Under the pieces are notes generated by a model. That model did not search any database, had not been told where the DNA came from, and saw only the letters and a program-made list of their open reading frames with translations. Shown piece by piece: positions 9,441 through 18,660 of a stretch of 64,000 nucleotides of DNA. A program made the position numbers and the translations under genes. Position 1 is the first letter of the stretch. The number at the start of each line of letters is the position of its first letter. The stretch is from Escherichia marmotae (GTDB taxonomy: Bacteria; Pseudomonadota; Gammaproteobacteria; Enterobacterales; Enterobacteriaceae). The stretch spans positions 3,782,001 to 3,846,000 of the forward strand of contig NZ_CP025979.1 of NCBI RefSeq assembly GCF_002900365.1, written 5' to 3'.

Positions 9441-10649
9441 TCAGAAGTGACCGTCCAGGCGGTCACCGAACTCGATAATAAAGCGGCTCATTGCCATTCG
9501 CCAGTCCTTCAACGGCATCGTCCATTTCTGGGACGCAGACTGGATTGCCAGCCACACCACTTTTTTCACCGAGTCGTCTGTCGGGAACACTTTACGCTTT
9601 TTGAGCGCATGGCGGATCACGCTGTTTAGCGACTCGATGGCATTCGTCGTATAGATCACTTTGCGGATGTCCGTTGGATAAGCGAAGAACGTGGCAAGAT
9701 TCGGCCAGTTAGCCTGCCAGCTTCGGCTTATCTGAGGATAGCGACAGTCCCAGGCCGCAGCGAACGCTTCCAGTGCCTGCTGGCCTGCCTCTTCCGTGGG
9801 AGCCTGATAAATCGCTTTCAGGTCGCGAGTGACGGCTTTGTAGTCCTTCCATGACACGAAGCGCAGGCTGTTGCGCACCATATGCACGATGCATAACTGG
9901 ATGCGGGCCTTCGGATATACTGTGTTGATGGCATCCGGGAAGCCTTTCAGGCCATCCACACAGGCGATGAGGATATCGTTCAGACCGCGGTTTTTCAGTT
10001 CAGTCAGCACATTGAGCCAGAACTTCGCCCCTTCATTTTCGGCCAGCCACATACCCAGCAGTTCTTTCTGACCTTCGATATTGATGCCCAGTGCCAGGAA
10101 CACCGATTTGTTGATGACGCGACTGTCCTGCCGAACTTTCAGGACGATACAGTCAAGATAAACAATGGGGTAAACAGCATCCAGTGGTCGGTTTTGCCAT
10201 TCTACAACCTGCTCCATCACGGCATCGGTAACCTTTGATATCAGTGCCGGTGAAACATCTGCGTCATACAGTTCTTTGAACGCAGCAGCTATCTCACGGG
10301 TGGTCATCCCTTTGGCATACAACGAGAGGATCTGGTTATCCATCCCGGTAATACGGGTCTGATTTTTCTTTACCAGTTGTGGTTCGAAGGTACCGTCACG
10401 ATCGCGCGGAGTACGCAGTTCCAGTGGACCGTCGCCTGTGATAACGGTCTTTGTGGAAAAACCGTTGCGGGAGTTAGCTCCTGGTCTGGACTGATTTTTC
10501 TCATACCCAGGATGGTGTGTCATCTCTGCATTGAGAGCGGCTTCAACGCTGAGCTTTTTCAGCAGCCGATCAAACTGACTGAGGTCTTCAGGGGTTTTGA
10601 GGTTTTTGGCCAGTTCGTTAGCCAGAGCCTGTAACTGTTTTTCGTCCAT
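9441..10649 (-). CDS. IS256-family transposase (IS1414)
   Basis: This 402-residue DDE transposase of the mutator/IS256 type fills almost the whole element. Candidate catalytic residues are the Asp in PIVYLDCIVLKV, the Asp in ILIACVDGLKGF and the Glu in YTTNAIESLNSV, a motif characteristic of the family. It is full length with no stop or frameshift, so the element is probably active. A second, overlapping reading frame (astA) lies inside it on the same strand. Confidence 0.95.
   Translation of the reverse strand: MDEKQLQALANELAKNLKTPEDLSQFDRLLKKLSVEAALNAEMTHHPGYEKNQSRPGANSRNGFSTKTVITGDGPLELRTPRDRDGTFEPQLVKKNQTRITGMDNQILSLYAKGMTTREIAAAFKELYDADVSPALISKVTDAVMEQVVEWQNRPLDAVYPIVYLDCIVLKVRQDSRVINKSVFLALGINIEGQKELLGMWLAENEGAKFWLNVLTELKNRGLNDILIACVDGLKGFPDAINTVYPKARIQLCIVHMVRNSLRFVSWKDYKAVTRDLKAIYQAPTEEAGQQALEAFAAAWDCRYPQISRSWQANWPNLATFFAYPTDIRKVIYTTNAIESLNSVIRHALKKRKVFPTDDSVKKVVWLAIQSASQKWTMPLKDWRMAMSRFIIEFGDRLDGHF
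9818..9934 (-). CDS. astA: EAST1 heat-stable enterotoxin, nested in transposase (copy 1)
   Basis: An ATG at 9934 opens a 38-codon frame, offset from the transposase frame on the same strand, ending in TGA at 9818. The product begins MPSTQYIRRPASSYASC and ends GRTTKPSLAT, and I recognise it as EAST1 of enteroaggregative and enterotoxigenic E. coli. The four cysteines of the toxin are at residues 17, 20, 24 and 27, and residue 21 is Ala. EAST1 is described as a guanylyl cyclase-activating peptide resembling STa and guanylin, and IS1414 is the known carrier of astA. Whether it is expressed here is not shown by the sequence: no dedicated ribosome binding site is obvious. Confidence 0.9.
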   Translation of the reverse strand: MPSTQYIRRPASSYASCIWCATACASCHGRTTKPSLAT

Positions 10650-11078
10650 AAATTAACCTTCATTTGATGCTGGATTGAACATATCAAAATCAGGCAATTA
10701 CACAAATCTATGTACAGGCTCACGTACCGATCAGGATCCAGGGCTTAAACTTACCCCATCGCGATCGCGTAGCATTTACAATCCACCCCATAATCGGATC
10801 GTTAATAGCATCCCAGATCCTCGCCACCAGAAACAAAGTACCAATCAAACCAACCGACAGCCCGACAACATCGGTGTAGTAATACATCAGGTACATATAC
10901 ACAATGCCGATCGCAAAATCCTTCCCGAACGCTCCAAATCCATAACTGAGTTTTGTCGTCATTGAAATGCTCATAGAGTATCGGGTCGCTGTTACCAACG
11001 CCCGCCTTCTGTTATTGGTATCGTCAGAGGTGTGCGCCGGAAGACATACCCCGGCGCAGTAGCGTATTAGCGGTGCAA

Positions 11079-12422
11079 CTAGCCGGGTAGCCAGTTGCCG
11101 TGGGCGGTAATCAGGTCGTCAACAAGAGCATAAATTTCGTCAATGCTCAGCACAGCGGCGGTGTGCGGATCCATCATCGCGGCGTGGTAAACACGGTCAC
11201 GATTTTCCGTGAGAATCGCTTCCGTCAGCAGCGTTTGTACGTTGATATTGGTTTGCATCAGTGCTGCCAGATGCGAAGGTAGCGTACCGACTTTAGTCGG
11301 CTGAATGCCATTAGCATCAACCAGACAGGCGACTTCCACGCAACATCCTTGCGGCAGGTTATCAATCAGGCCATCGTTACGAACGTTGCCATAAATCACA
11401 CTCGGTTCACCGGTCCAGATAGCGTTCATGATTGTGCTGGCATATTCCCGCGACGGTTTAATATCAATCCGGGACGCATTCTTATACTCCTCCAGCTCTT
11501 TATGCCAGTTCGCCAGTTGCTCAACGCAGCGTTTCGGGTACTCATCCAGCGGCACTTTATAACGTTCAATCAAATCCTCACGGCCTGGCTTAATAAACCA
11601 CGGCGTATATTCAGCAAAGTGTTCTGATGATTCCGTGACGAAGTAGCCCAGCTTTTTGAACATTTCATAGCGCACAATATTCTGGCAGCGGGGATTACCA
11701 TGAATATTCGGCTTCGGTGCCTGGCCCGCATCATAGGCTGCCAGCAGTTCCGGATAGAGACTCACGTAACTGCCGTCTGCGGTTTTGCGCTCCAGCTCCA
11801 GGTAGAACGCCATATGGTTGATACCTGCACAACGATAACGCAGTGTAGCGGGATCGATATTGAGATCGCGCGCCAGTTCTTCCGCCGTTCCCTGCACCGA
11901 ATGGCACAACCCTACCTGTTTGATATGCGGATAGCGGGCATACATTGCCCAGGTATTCATCGCCATCGGGTTAACGTAGTTCAGCATGGTGGCGTCGGGG
12001 CACACTTCCGTCATGTCCTCACAAATCTGCCACAGATGCGGAATGGTACGCAGCGCGCGCATAATGCCGCCCGGCCCCAACGTGTCGGCAATAGTTTGTT
12101 CCAGACCGTGACGCTTACAAACCTCAAAATCGGTGACCGTACAGGGTTCATAACCGCCAATCTGAAATGCCACCACCACGAAATCAGCATCCTGTAAGGC
12201 TTCTTTCTGTTGGGTATGACAGGTAATTTTGCCGCTGGCTCCTGCTGAATCCATCAGCTTACGCACCACAATGTGCGACTCTTCCAGGCGGGTGGGATCG
12301 ATATCTATCAGGGCAATATGCGCCGTTTTCAGCGCCTCGCGATGAAACACATCACCAAGAATATTTTTAACGAAAATCGTCGAACCAGCGCCGATAAAAG
12401 TAATTTTGGGTGCAGACATCAT
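11079..12422 (-). CDS. melA: MelA alpha-galactosidase, C-terminus shortened by TAG
   Basis: This is a GH4-family, NAD+ and Mn2+ dependent alpha-galactosidase that hydrolyses melibiose in the cytoplasm. The N-terminal Rossmann motif FIGAGSTIF and the metal-site stretch AGINHMAFYLELE are intact. The frame ends at 447 residues with ...GNWLPG, then TAG. The next codons read Leu-His-Arg-TAA (TAA at 11067-11069), so the Trp codon TGG expected at position 448 has become TAG and the last four residues of the usual 451 are lost. Whether activity survives is unknown. It is the first gene of melAB, whose second gene is destroyed by the IS. Confidence 0.94.
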   Translation of the reverse strand: MMSAPKITFIGAGSTIFVKNILGDVFHREALKTAHIALIDIDPTRLEESHIVVRKLMDSAGASGKITCHTQQKEALQDADFVVVAFQIGGYEPCTVTDFEVCKRHGLEQTIADTLGPGGIMRALRTIPHLWQICEDMTEVCPDATMLNYVNPMAMNTWAMYARYPHIKQVGLCHSVQGTAEELARDLNIDPATLRYRCAGINHMAFYLELERKTADGSYVSLYPELLAAYDAGQAPKPNIHGNPRCQNIVRYEMFKKLGYFVTESSEHFAEYTPWFIKPGREDLIERYKVPLDEYPKRCVEQLANWHKELEEYKNASRIDIKPSREYASTIMNAIWTGEPSVIYGNVRNDGLIDNLPQGCCVEVACLVDANGIQPTKVGTLPSHLAALMQTNINVQTLLTEAILTENRDRVYHAAMMDPHTAAVLSIDEIYALVDDLITAHGNWLPG

Positions 12423-12500
12423 TCAGGTCTCCTGGCTTGCTTGAATGATTTCATCATGGCAGGCGATTTCGCAGAAAACCTCCGGCTTCCCCGTTGAGCA

Positions 12501-12554
12501 TTCCCAAAAACTCAGATCCTGGGTTGCTTAGCAGTAAATCTGAGTTTTCGGGAA
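12501..12554. promoter_or_regulatory. Inverted repeat in melA-melR control region, probable MelR sites
   Basis: Two 17-bp arms, TTCCCAAAAACTCAGAT at 12501-12517 and ATCTGAGTTTTCGGGAA at 12538-12554, form an inverted repeat with one mismatch and a 20-bp spacer. It sits between the divergent melA and melR genes, where MelR is known to bind several 18-bp sites with CRP. Assignment to MelR is inferred from position and symmetry. Confidence 0.7.
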
Positions 12555-12692
12555 TAAATTGCCTAAAAAACAGAGTAATTAGCCCTTATAAAACCCTGTC
12601 CATTCCTCTCTCTTTACGTTTTGTGTCGTCATTCGCAGTCACCCCTGCCAACTTCTGCCATGATTCTGATAATCCAGGAAAGAGGGCTATCG

Positions 12693-13601
12693 ATGAATAC
12701 AGACACATTTATGTGCAGCAGTGATGAAAAGCAGACCCGCAGCCCGCTGTCGCTATACTCGGAATATCAGCGGATGGAAATTGAATTTCGCGCGCCGCAT
12801 GTCATAACCTCCAGCCACTGGCATGGTCAGGTTGAGGTAAATGTGCCTTTCGATGGCGATGTGGAATACCTGATCAACAATGAACACGTAAGTATCAATC
12901 AAGGCCATATCACGCTGTTCTGGGCCTGTACGCCGCACCAGCTAACCGATACCGGAACCTGCAAGAGCATGGCAATTTTTAATCTGCCAATGCATTTGTT
13001 TCTCTCCTGGCCACTGGATAAAGACCTTATAAACCATGTGACTCACGGCATGGTGATTAAATCACTGGTGGCACAGCAACTTAGTCCGTTTGAAGTACGC
13101 CGCTGGCAGCAGGAGTTGAACAACCCAAACGAGCAAATCCGCCAGCTCGCCATTGATGAAATTGGCCTGATGCTCAAGCGATTTAGCCTCTCCGGCTGGG
13201 AGCCTATTCTGGTCAATAAAACTTCACGTACGCACAAAAATAGCGTCTCGCGCCATGCGCAGTTTTATGTCAGCCAGATGCTGGGCTTTATTGCGGATAA
13301 CTATGATCAGGCGCTGACCATCAACGATGTGGCCGAGCACGTCAAACTTAATGCCAATTATGCAATGGGGATATTTCAGCGGGTCATGCAGTTGACGATG
13401 AAACAGTACATTACTGCGATGCGCATCAACCACGTTCGCGCATTACTGAGCGATACCGATAAAAGTATTCTCGATATTGCACTGACGGCAGGCTTTCGTT
13501 CGAGTAGTCGTTTTTACAGCACGTTCGGCAAATATGTCGGCATGTCGCCGCAACAATACCGAAAACTTAGCCAACAACGCCGCCAGATGCTTCCCGGCTA
13601 A
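12693..13601 (+). CDS. melR: MelR, AraC-family melibiose regulator
   Basis: This 302-residue transcription activator has an N-terminal cupin-like melibiose-binding half (SHWHGQVEVNVPFDGDVEYLI). Two C-terminal helix-turn-helix units follow, seen as LTINDVAEHVKLNANYAMGIFQ and SILDIALTAGFRSSSRFYSTFGKYVG. The ATG at 12693 is chosen because it gives the known MelR N-terminus MNTDTFMCSSDEK and length; an open extension upstream has no support. It is divergent from melA and would activate melAB with melibiose. It is intact although both of its targets are damaged. Confidence 0.96.
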   Translation: MNTDTFMCSSDEKQTRSPLSLYSEYQRMEIEFRAPHVITSSHWHGQVEVNVPFDGDVEYLINNEHVSINQGHITLFWACTPHQLTDTGTCKSMAIFNLPMHLFLSWPLDKDLINHVTHGMVIKSLVAQQLSPFEVRRWQQELNNPNEQIRQLAIDEIGLMLKRFSLSGWEPILVNKTSRTHKNSVSRHAQFYVSQMLGFIADNYDQALTINDVAEHVKLNANYAMGIFQRVMQLTMKQYITAMRINHVRALLSDTDKSILDIALTAGFRSSSRFYSTFGKYVGMSPQQYRKLSQQRRQMLPG

Positions 13602-13795
13602 AAACGATATCAGTATCAGCCAAAAAAATAATTTAGCTGTCGATAATAAACATTGAAAATCAATTAAAAAATTAATTTAAACTTTTGTTTATAATATAAA
13701 ATTTTTAAAAACGCTTGTTTTTCAATCACTTTACAGCCTGAAATGCCCGGAAGATACTTGCCCGCAGCGAAGATTCCTTCACAACCGGGTAAGCA

Positions 13796-16066
13796 ATGAT
13801 GAAAGTATTAATTGTTGAAAGCGAGTTTCTACATCAGGACACCTGGGTCGGTAGCGCCGTTGAGCGTCTGGCAAATGCCTTGAGCCAACAAAATGTTACC
13901 GTGATTAAATCCACCTCCTTTGATGATGGCTTTGCCATTCTCTCTTCAAATGAAGCCATTGATTGTCTGATGTTCAGTTATCAAATGGAGCATCCGGACG
14001 AACACCAAAATGTCAGAGAATTGATCGGTAAGCTTCATGAGCGTCAGCAAAATGTGCCGGTATTCCTGTTAGGCGACCGGGAAAAATCAATCGCCGCGCT
14101 GGATCGCGATCTGCTGGAGCTTGTCGATGAATTCGCCTGGATTCTGGAAGATACCGCTGACTTTATCGCCGGACGCGCCATCGCAGCGATGTCCCGCTAC
14201 CGCCAACAGCTATTGCCGCCACTGTTCAGCGCGCTGATGAAATATAGCGACATCCATGAGTACTCCTGGGCCGCGCCAGGTCACCAGGGCGGTGTTGGCT
14301 TCACTAAAACCCCCGCCGGACGTTTCTACCATGACTACTATGGTGAAAACCTGTTCCGCACCGACATGGGCATCGAACGAACTTCCCTCGGTTCTTTACT
14401 TGACCATACTGGCGCATTTGGCGAAAGCGAAAAATATGCCGCGCGCGTATTTGGTGCCGACCACTCCTGGTCAGTCATCGTCGGCACTTCAGGGTCTAAC
14501 CGCACCATCATGCAAGCCTGCATGACAGATAACGACGTGGTTGTTGTTGACCGTAACTGCCACAAATCCATCGAACAAGGTTTAATGCTGACTGGCGCGA
14601 AACCGGTATACATGGTGCCAAGCCGCAACCGCTACGGCATTATCGGGCCAATCTATCCGCAGGAAATGCAGCCTGAAACCTTGCAGAAGAAAATCAGCGA
14701 AAGCCCGCTGACCAAAGACAAAGTCGGGCAAAAACCCTCTTACTGCGTGGTAACCAACTGCACCTATGACGGCGTATGCTATAACGCCAAAGACGCGCAG
14801 GATCTGCTGGAAAAAACCGCCGATCGTCTGCACTTCGACGAAGCCTGGTACGGTTACGCACGTTTTAATCCGATCTATGCCGATCACTACGCGATGCGCG
14901 GTGAGCCGGGTGATCACAGCGGTCCTACCGTTTTCGCCACTCACTCCACTCATAAACTGCTGAATGCACTGTCGCAGGCGTCTTATATTCATGTACGTGA
15001 AGGACGCGGCGCGATTAACTTCTCCCGCTTCAATCAGGCATACATGATGCATGCCACCACTTCCCCGTTATATGCCATCTGCGCGTCAAACGATGTGGCT
15101 GTATCAATGATGGACGGCAACAGCGGCCTGTCGCTGACTCAGGAAGTGATCGACGAAGCGGTCGATTTCCGCCAGGCAATGGCACGGTTGTATAAAGAGT
15201 TTGCTGACGAAGGTAGTTGGTTCTTTAAGCCGTGGAATAAAGAAGTGGTTACCGATCCGGAAACCGGCAAAACCTATGACTTTGCCGACGCACCGCACAA
15301 ACTGCTGACCACCGTTCAGGACTGCTGGGTAATGCATCCGGGCGAAAGCTGGCACGGCTTCAAAGATATTCCGGATAACTGGAGTATGCTTGACCCGATT
15401 AAAGTCAGCATCCTCGCTCCGGGGATGGGTGAAGACGGTGAACTGGAAGAAACCGGTGTTCCGGCGGCACTGGTTACCGCATGGCTGGGTCGCCACGGCA
15501 TTGTGCCCACCCGTACCACCGACTTCCAGATTATGTTCCTGTTCTCAATGGGCGTAACCCGTGGGAAATGGGGAACGCTGGCTAACACCCTCTGTTCCTT
15601 CAAACGCCACTACGACGCTAACACCCCGCTGGCTCAGGTAATGCCGGAACTTGTTGAACAATATCCTGACACTTATGCGAACATGGGTATTCACGATCTG
15701 GGCGACAAAATGTTTGCCTGGCTGAAAGAAAACAATCCTGGCGCACGATTGAACGAAGCCTATTCCGGCCTGCCGGTGGCAGAAATCACTCCGCGCGAAG
15801 CATACAACGCAATTGTCGATAACAACGTTGAACTGGTATCCATTGAAAACCTGCCGGGACGTATTGCGGCGAACTCAGTCATCCCATATCCGCCCGGGAT
15901 CCCAATGCTGCTTTCCGGTGAAAACTTTGGCGATAAAAACAGCCCACAAGTAAGCTATTTACGCTCACTGCAATCCTGGGATCATCATTTCCCTGGTTTT
16001 GAACACGAAACGGAAGGCACCGAAATTATTGACGGTATTTACCACGTAATGTGTGTGAAAGCGTAA
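13796..16066 (+). CDS. adiA: AdiA, biodegradative arginine decarboxylase
   Basis: This is an acid-induced, PLP-dependent fold-type I decarboxylase that converts arginine to agmatine, consuming a proton. The N-terminal wing domain (residues 1 to about 130) precedes the PLP domain with the Schiff-base Lys in FATHSTHKLLNAL and the DEAWYGYARF substrate/PLP aspartate motif. At 756 residues (starting Met-Met-Lys) it is one longer than the usual annotation, which begins at the second Met. The protein forms decamers. AdiC, its arginine/agmatine antiporter, is encoded downstream past adiY. Confidence 0.96.
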   Translation: MMKVLIVESEFLHQDTWVGSAVERLANALSQQNVTVIKSTSFDDGFAILSSNEAIDCLMFSYQMEHPDEHQNVRELIGKLHERQQNVPVFLLGDREKSIAALDRDLLELVDEFAWILEDTADFIAGRAIAAMSRYRQQLLPPLFSALMKYSDIHEYSWAAPGHQGGVGFTKTPAGRFYHDYYGENLFRTDMGIERTSLGSLLDHTGAFGESEKYAARVFGADHSWSVIVGTSGSNRTIMQACMTDNDVVVVDRNCHKSIEQGLMLTGAKPVYMVPSRNRYGIIGPIYPQEMQPETLQKKISESPLTKDKVGQKPSYCVVTNCTYDGVCYNAKDAQDLLEKTADRLHFDEAWYGYARFNPIYADHYAMRGEPGDHSGPTVFATHSTHKLLNALSQASYIHVREGRGAINFSRFNQAYMMHATTSPLYAICASNDVAVSMMDGNSGLSLTQEVIDEAVDFRQAMARLYKEFADEGSWFFKPWNKEVVTDPETGKTYDFADAPHKLLTTVQDCWVMHPGESWHGFKDIPDNWSMLDPIKVSILAPGMGEDGELEETGVPAALVTAWLGRHGIVPTRTTDFQIMFLFSMGVTRGKWGTLANTLCSFKRHYDANTPLAQVMPELVEQYPDTYANMGIHDLGDKMFAWLKENNPGARLNEAYSGLPVAEITPREAYNAIVDNNVELVSIENLPGRIAANSVIPYPPGIPMLLSGENFGDKNSPQVSYLRSLQSWDHHFPGFEHETEGTEIIDGIYHVMCVKA

Positions 16067-16400
16067 CCACTATTCCGCTGAAGGCGTAATTGTTTAAATA
16101 ACATTACGCCGCCTGGCCTGAGGCCTTTTGAGTATGGCAACGTTTTCATAAAAATTGCTGCAAACAAAAATGTCATACTTTTTGCGCGGTCCCACCCCGC
16201 GCTTTTTTTGTTTGTTATTTACACTTCTTCACTCTGTAAAAATTTTTGTACATGAGAAATTACTATAAAAATTTGTAATATTAGCAAAACACGTTATTTT
16301 TATGCATGTTTTGATTCGTCATACAATTATATAACCAGTCCCCGGTATCTCTCTATGTTGGCGAGATCCACTATTTTCTTTGCATTTCAGGAGTACATGT
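16067..16400 (+). other. adiA-adiY intergenic region
   Basis: Apart from the adiA terminator at 16184-16209, this 334-bp stretch is strongly AT-rich between about 16210 and 16380. That fits an H-NS-silenced adiY promoter (inference). An AGGAG ribosome binding site lies just before the adiY ATG at 16401. I see no gene in it. Confidence 0.6.
16184..16209 (+). terminator. Rho-independent terminator after adiA
   Basis: A GC-rich stem GCGCGG (16184-16189) pairs with CCGCGC (16197-16202) around a short loop and is followed directly by seven T residues. It is preceded by an A/T run and lies about 120 bp beyond the adiA stop, a canonical intrinsic terminator. Confidence 0.88.
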
Positions 16401-17162
16401 ATGAGGATTTGCAGCAACCAACCTTGTATAGTTTTATTAACTGAAAAAGATGTCTGGCTAAGAGTGAATGGGAAAGAACCTATAAGTTTGAAAGCTAACC
16501 ATATAACGTTATTAAGTTGTGAAAACAATATTATCGACGTCTCCTCTCTGAATAACACTTTGGTTGCGTATATTAGCCTCGACATCATCAAAGATTATCT
16601 CCGCTTTCTGAATAAAGATCTCTCGAAAATACCGGTCTGGCAGCGTAGCGCCACGCCTTTTATTTCCCTGTCATGCCTGACACCAGAGGTGTTTCGCGTC
16701 GCAGCGCAACACAGCATAATGCCCGCTGAAACAGAGTCGGAAAAGGAACGAACACGTGCATTATTATTCACTGTACTATCTCGTTTTCTCGACAGTAAAA
16801 AATTCCTTTCACTGCTAATGCATATGTTACGTAATTGTGTTAGCGACAGCGTTTATCAAATCATTGAAAGCGATATCCATAAAGACTGGAATCTTAGTAT
16901 GGTAGCCAGTTGTTTATGCCTTAGCCCAAGTTTGTTAAAGAAAAAGCTGAAAAGCGAAAACACCAGTTATAGCCAAATAATAACCACCTGCCGGATGCGT
17001 TATGCCGTAAATGAATTAATGATGGATGGTAAAAATATCTCACAGGTGTCACAGTCCTGTGGCTACAACAGTACGTCTTACTTTATTTCTGTATTTAAAG
17101 ATTTCTATGGCATGACCCCACTCCATTATGTTAGCCAGCATAGAGAACGTTCTATCGCCTGA
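16401..17162 (+). CDS. adiY: AdiY, AraC-family activator of the adi system
   Basis: This 253-residue regulator has a weakly conserved N-terminal domain and a C-terminal AraC-type DNA-binding domain, with helix-turn-helix units at LSMVASCLCLSPSLLKKKLK and ISQVSQSCGYNSTSYFISVFKDFYG. The ATG at 16401 is preferred to an upstream frame opening because it follows an AGGAG Shine-Dalgarno and gives the known N-terminus MRICS. AdiY stimulates adiA under anaerobic acid conditions and lies between adiA and adiC, as in other E. coli. A few residues differ from K-12, as expected of a strain-level variant. Confidence 0.95.
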   Translation: MRICSNQPCIVLLTEKDVWLRVNGKEPISLKANHITLLSCENNIIDVSSLNNTLVAYISLDIIKDYLRFLNKDLSKIPVWQRSATPFISLSCLTPEVFRVAAQHSIMPAETESEKERTRALLFTVLSRFLDSKKFLSLLMHMLRNCVSDSVYQIIESDIHKDWNLSMVASCLCLSPSLLKKKLKSENTSYSQIITTCRMRYAVNELMMDGKNISQVSQSCGYNSTSYFISVFKDFYGMTPLHYVSQHRERSIA

Positions 17163-17298
17163 TTTATAACCTTAACGAAGAGATATATTAATAACAGCAT
17201 CAGCGATAAGCCAGCCGACGATAATTCAACGCGCGAATGCAGGCGTATGATATGACGTAATTTATTGTCACGAAGCTCGCCTTCGCAGGAGTTTTATT

Positions 17299-18636
17299 AT
17301 GTCTTCGGATGCTGATGCTCACAAAGTGGGCTTAATCCCCGTCACCCTAATGGTGTCGGGGAATATTATGGGGTCAGGTGTTTTTCTGTTACCTGCAAAT
17401 CTGGCCTCGACGGGGGGGATTGCTATATATGGTTGGCTGGTGACAATTATCGGTGCTTTGGCTTTATCGATGGTTTACGCCAAAATGTCGTTCCTCGATC
17501 CCAGCCCTGGCGGTTCATATGCCTACGCGCGCCGCTGTTTTGGTCCTTTCCTCGGGTATCAAACTAACGTTCTCTACTGGCTGGCCTGCTGGATCGGCAA
17601 TATTGCTATGGTGGTCATTGGCGTCGGCTACCTGAGCTATTTCTTCCCGGTACTGAAAGATCCGTTGGTATTAACTATCACCTGTGTTGTGGTGCTGTGG
17701 ATCTTCGTTCTGCTTAATATCGTCGGGCCGAAAATGATTACCCGCGTGCAGGCCATCGCCACTGTACTGGCGCTGATCCCCATCGTCGGGATTGCCGTAT
17801 TCGGCTGGTTCTGGTTCCACGGAGAAACCTATATGGCGGCCTGGAACGTTAGCGGTCTGGGCACTTTCGGCGCAATTCAAAGCACCTTAAACGTAACGCT
17901 GTGGTCATTTATCGGGGTAGAAAGTGCTTCTGTTGCAGCGGGTGTAGTGAAAAACCCGAAACGCAACGTCCCTATTGCCACCATTGGTGGGGTACTGATT
18001 GCTGCCGTCTGCTATGTGCTCTCGACCACGGCAATTATGGGGATGATCCCGAATGCCGCACTGCGCGTTTCCGCCTCGCCATTCGGTGATGCTGCACGGA
18101 TGGCGCTGGGTGATACCGCAGGAGCCATTGTCTCCTTCTGTGCGGCGGCTGGTTGCCTGGGTTCGCTCGGCGGCTGGACGTTACTGGCTGGACAAACGGC
18201 GAAAGCCGCTGCCGATGACGGTTTGTTCCCACCGATTTTTGCCCGCGTCAACAAAGCAGGCACACCGGTAGCCGGGTTGATTATCGTTGGTATCCTGATG
18301 ACTATCTTCCAGTTCAGCAGCATCTCACCAAACGCAACCAAAGAGTTCGGTCTGGTCTCTTCCGTATCGGTTATCTTTACCCTGGTGCCTTATCTTTATA
18401 CCTGTGCAGCTTTACTGCTTTTAGGCCACGGTCACTTTGGCAAAGCGCGTCCGGCGTATCTGGTCATCACAACTATCGCCTTCCTTTATTGCATCTGGGC
18501 GGTGGTTGGTTCTGGTGCACAAGAAGTCATGTGGTCATTTGTCACTCTGATGGTGATCACCGCTATGTACACGCTGAACTACAACCGGCTGCATAAAAAC
18601 CCGTATCCTTTAGATCCACCCATTAGCAAAGATTAA
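17299..18636 (+). CDS. adiC: AdiC, arginine/agmatine antiporter
   Basis: This 445-residue APC-superfamily transporter has 12 membrane helices. The N-terminal motif VSGNIMGSGVFLLPANLA contains the substrate carboxylate-binding GSG of helix 1. In the inner membrane it exchanges external arginine for the agmatine made by AdiA, exporting the decarboxylation product and sustaining acid resistance system 3. Full length. A long hairpin terminator follows at 18661. Confidence 0.96.
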   Translation: MSSDADAHKVGLIPVTLMVSGNIMGSGVFLLPANLASTGGIAIYGWLVTIIGALALSMVYAKMSFLDPSPGGSYAYARRCFGPFLGYQTNVLYWLACWIGNIAMVVIGVGYLSYFFPVLKDPLVLTITCVVVLWIFVLLNIVGPKMITRVQAIATVLALIPIVGIAVFGWFWFHGETYMAAWNVSGLGTFGAIQSTLNVTLWSFIGVESASVAAGVVKNPKRNVPIATIGGVLIAAVCYVLSTTAIMGMIPNAALRVSASPFGDAARMALGDTAGAIVSFCAAAGCLGSLGGWTLLAGQTAKAAADDGLFPPIFARVNKAGTPVAGLIIVGILMTIFQFSSISPNATKEFGLVSSVSVIFTLVPYLYTCAALLLLGHGHFGKARPAYLVITTIAFLYCIWAVVGSGAQEVMWSFVTLMVITAMYTLNYNRLHKNPYPLDPPISKD

Positions 18637-18660
18637 GCCTCCTTAATCCAGCAAACATAA

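Larger units (their letters stand above)
9407..10721 (-). mobile_element. IS1414-like element (IS256 family), copy 1, in melB
   Basis: This 1315-bp insertion sequence has ends GAGCCTGT and ACAGGCTC within imperfect terminal inverted repeats of about 29 bp (21 of 29 positions match by eye). It is flanked by the 8-bp direct repeat ACGTACCG at 9399-9406 and 10722-10729, a normal IS256-family target duplication, so this copy marks a simple transposition. Size, transposase and the nested EAST1 frame identify it as IS1414. It appears identical in sequence to the copy at 39842-41156. Confidence 0.95.
8230..10974 (-). pseudogene. melB: melB melibiose permease, interrupted by IS1414
   Basis: Codons 1-84 of the melibiose-cation symporter (10974 down to 10722, MSISMTTKLSYGFGAFGKDF, ending KPWILIGT) and the remainder (9406 to 8230, starting at LANSVILFLLFSAH) are separated by a 1315-bp insertion sequence. 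Both halves read as MelB with no other lesion seen. Removing the IS and one copy of the 8-bp duplication ACGTACCG restores the family-length frame of about 473 codons. The start could also be the second ATG at 10962 (MTTKLSYG), often used for MelB numbering. The break falls after the second membrane helix, so no functional transporter is expected. The C-terminal part has an internal open frame, but without the cation-site aspartates of helix II. Confidence 0.96.

Noticed and set aside
10675..10965. A 96-codon plus-strand frame spanning the IS1414/melB border
   Set aside because: It arises from antisense of melB joined to the IS end and has no protein features.
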